41,065 bases of DNA, taken from assembly GCA_905233255.1 (NCBI GenBank), contig CAJOCN010000009.1:1-41065 (forward strand), written 5' to 3'. Numbering within the stretch: the stretch's first letter is position 1; every line of letters begins with the position of its first letter. The translations under genes were made by a program, and so were the position numbers. The notes beneath the pieces were generated by a model that saw only the letters and a list, made by a program, of their open reading frames with translations, searched no databases and was not told the DNA's origin. The stretch is from Paludibacteraceae bacterium. Its GTDB lineage: Bacteria; Bacteroidota; Bacteroidia; Bacteroidales; Paludibacteraceae. Positions 40,192 through 41,065 of the stretch are shown here, in pieces.

Positions 40192-40572
40192 ATGGAAGCA
40201 AATTATTTAAAAGAACTGCGCGAGTTGCGCAACCAAGAAAAAGCTATCAAAGCACGTATTGACGAGATTTCAACCGAGGCAACCAACGAGGCGGTGGCTA
40301 TACTGGCTGCAAAGGGTTTGGAGAAAGGTGAGTTTGAGGTGGACGGGCAGAAGTACCAGCTCCAACGCACCGAGGTGTTCGACTTCGCCGACTTCCGCCG
40401 ATACCCGCAAGAACAGGCGGTCAAATGGCGCGAGAACGCGAAAGAGAAACTGAAAGAGCAGAACCTCGTCAAGGCGCGTACCGCTGTCATGAACGGCTAT
40501 GTGAAGACCTTCGTGGAACTCTACCCGGACAAAGAGCCCGACGAGATCAAACTCACGGTAAAAATCGTTTAA
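40192..40572 (+). CDS. hypothetical protein, probable mobile-element gene
   Basis: A 126-residue highly charged protein of unknown family. The N-terminal 35 residues (LKELRELRNQEKAIKARIDE) are probably coiled coil, followed by a short beta segment (GEFEVDGQKYQLQ) and a helical, lysine-rich part (RENAKEKLKEQNLVKARTAV). It lies 14 bases after the HNH gene and about 60 bases before the initiator-like gene, in the same direction, so the three probably form one transcript. Small proteins like this often accompany phage replication genes. No function can be assigned. Confidence 0.65.
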   Translation: MEANYLKELRELRNQEKAIKARIDEISTEATNEAVAILAAKGLEKGEFEVDGQKYQLQRTEVFDFADFRRYPQEQAVKWRENAKEKLKEQNLVKARTAVMNGYVKTFVELYPDKEPDEIKLTVKIV

Positions 40573-40610
40573 AGTACCAAGGAAACTCCGCCGCCCGCTT
40601 TTGTATCCGC

Positions 40611-40636
40611 CCATTTTTCATTTTTCATCTTTCATG
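40611..40636. repeat. heptamer array ending in a start codon
   Basis: Units CATTTTT, CATTTTT, CATCTTT, then CATG, whose ATG is the likely start of the next gene. Confidence 0.75.
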
Positions 40637-41065
40637 TTAATGAAACTCCTTCTCGACGATAAGACAACCCGCGGTTACGACCTCAATGCCAACGAGGCAT
40701 GCATCTTTGCCGCTATCCTCAAATGCTCCCGTGCAGGTAGAGGTTGGTACGGCAATTATCGCGAACTCGCCGCCGCTATGCCTTTCGTCATTAACCGGAC
40801 TACCGTATATCGGGCTATACAAAAATTGTTGAACTTGGGGCTAATAGAGGAACGCGAGAATAAAACATTGTTCGCTGTGCAAATTGCACAAGAGAGTGTG
40901 CAAAATGAACACGATAATGTGCAAAATGCACAAGAATGTGTGCAAAATGTGCTCCCCCTTAATAATCCCCCTATTATAAATAATAATATGAACGAAAAAG
41001 AAAAAGAGCAGCCACGTGCGCTACGCACGCACGATGGCGAAAAGCAGCAAGGCAGCAATTTTGAA
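40634..41065 (+). CDS. replication-initiator-like winged-helix protein (3' end outside window)
   Basis: The first 144 codons of a gene that runs off the window. The start is ATG at 40634 or 40640. Residues about 15-85 are a helix-turn-helix of the type found at the N-terminus of phage and plasmid replication proteins (LNANEACIFAAILKCS, YRELAAAMPFVINRTTVYR, KLLNLGLIEERE). Residues about 85-106 show a 7-residue repeat (VQIAQES, VQNEHDN, VQNAQEC, VQNV) encoded by 21-bp iterons. A low-complexity Asn/Pro linker and a charged stretch follow. In lambda-type O proteins the origin lies inside the gene at such repeats. It could instead be a plain transcription factor. Confidence 0.65.
   Translation, partial: MLMKLLLDDKTTRGYDLNANEACIFAAILKCSRAGRGWYGNYRELAAAMPFVINRTTVYRAIQKLLNLGLIEERENKTLFAVQIAQESVQNEHDNVQNAQECVQNVLPLNNPPIINNNMNEKEKEQPRALRTHDGEKQQGSNFE
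40877..41015. other. candidate replication origin: 21-bp iterons plus AT-rich tract
   Basis: GTGCAAA(A/T)TG occurs at 40877, 40898, 40919 and 40940, exactly 21 bp apart (two helical turns). It is followed by the tract around 40959-41015, rich in A and T (CTATTATAAATAATAATATG). Iterons next to an AT-rich region are the layout of iteron-controlled origins. No initiation data exist here, so this is a proposal. Confidence 0.45.

Overview
The window reads as a chromosomal segment of a Bacteroidales bacterium (Bacteroidota). Three things point there: a SusC/SusD pair inside a starch-utilisation locus, a fimbrillin-like lipoprotein, and many promoters of the Bacteroidota type (TTG near -33 and TAnnTTTG near -7) with few recognisable Shine-Dalgarno sites. 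The family or genus cannot be fixed from sequence alone. No rRNA or tRNA genes were seen.

Layout. 1-3640: two small minus-strand genes, a HipB/HipA-like toxin-antitoxin pair on the plus strand, and a decaying stretch that holds a 49-bp second copy of the start of the gene at 304-567, a 3'-end remnant of an AAA ATPase gene, and promoters with mutated -7 elements. 3644-22574: one long minus-strand run of ten genes, probably a single starch operon starting at a promoter near 22600. In transcription order these are GH97 alpha-glucosidase, SusC, SusD, a SusE/F-like starch-binding lipoprotein, a SusG-like GH13 amylase lipoprotein, a 1659-aa secreted starch-binding protein, a small membrane-tailed protein, a 269-aa secreted protein, a second GH13 amylase with a starch-binding domain, and a 274-aa starch-binding protein. 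22726-24288: a divergent SusR-like membrane-bound regulator. 24398-25921: a GH43-type glycosidase. 26126-37144: a two-gene minus-strand unit, a fimbrillin-like lipoprotein followed by a giant 3300-aa secreted LamG/FN3 protein. 37284-38423: an AAA/DUF4143 ATPase. 38594-41065: what looks like a regulatory and replication module of a mobile element, with a winged-helix protein, hairpin repeats, a GTCAC repeat array, a frameshifted HNH nuclease gene, and a replication-initiator-like gene that carries 21-bp iterons.

How the genes fit together. The regulator at 22726 would sense maltooligosaccharides in the periplasm and switch on the divergent operon. Surface lipoproteins and multi-domain proteins with a GGWPG-signature starch-binding module capture starch, the GH13 enzymes cut it, SusC/SusD import oligosaccharides, and GH97 releases glucose.

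The most unusual feature is a set of at least fifteen short arrays of degenerate heptanucleotide (one octanucleotide) tandem repeats, 25-50 bp each. They lie between genes, fill the spacers inside the starch operon, and also lie in frame inside coding sequences, where they add 7-residue-periodic peptides to otherwise conserved enzymes. Further items worth a look are a conserved promoter spacer sequence, a conserved C-terminal tail on four secreted proteins, a poly-G tract plus an 11-bp repeat at the start of the 1659-aa gene, three copies of a 23-bp hairpin, and a candidate replication origin inside the last gene.
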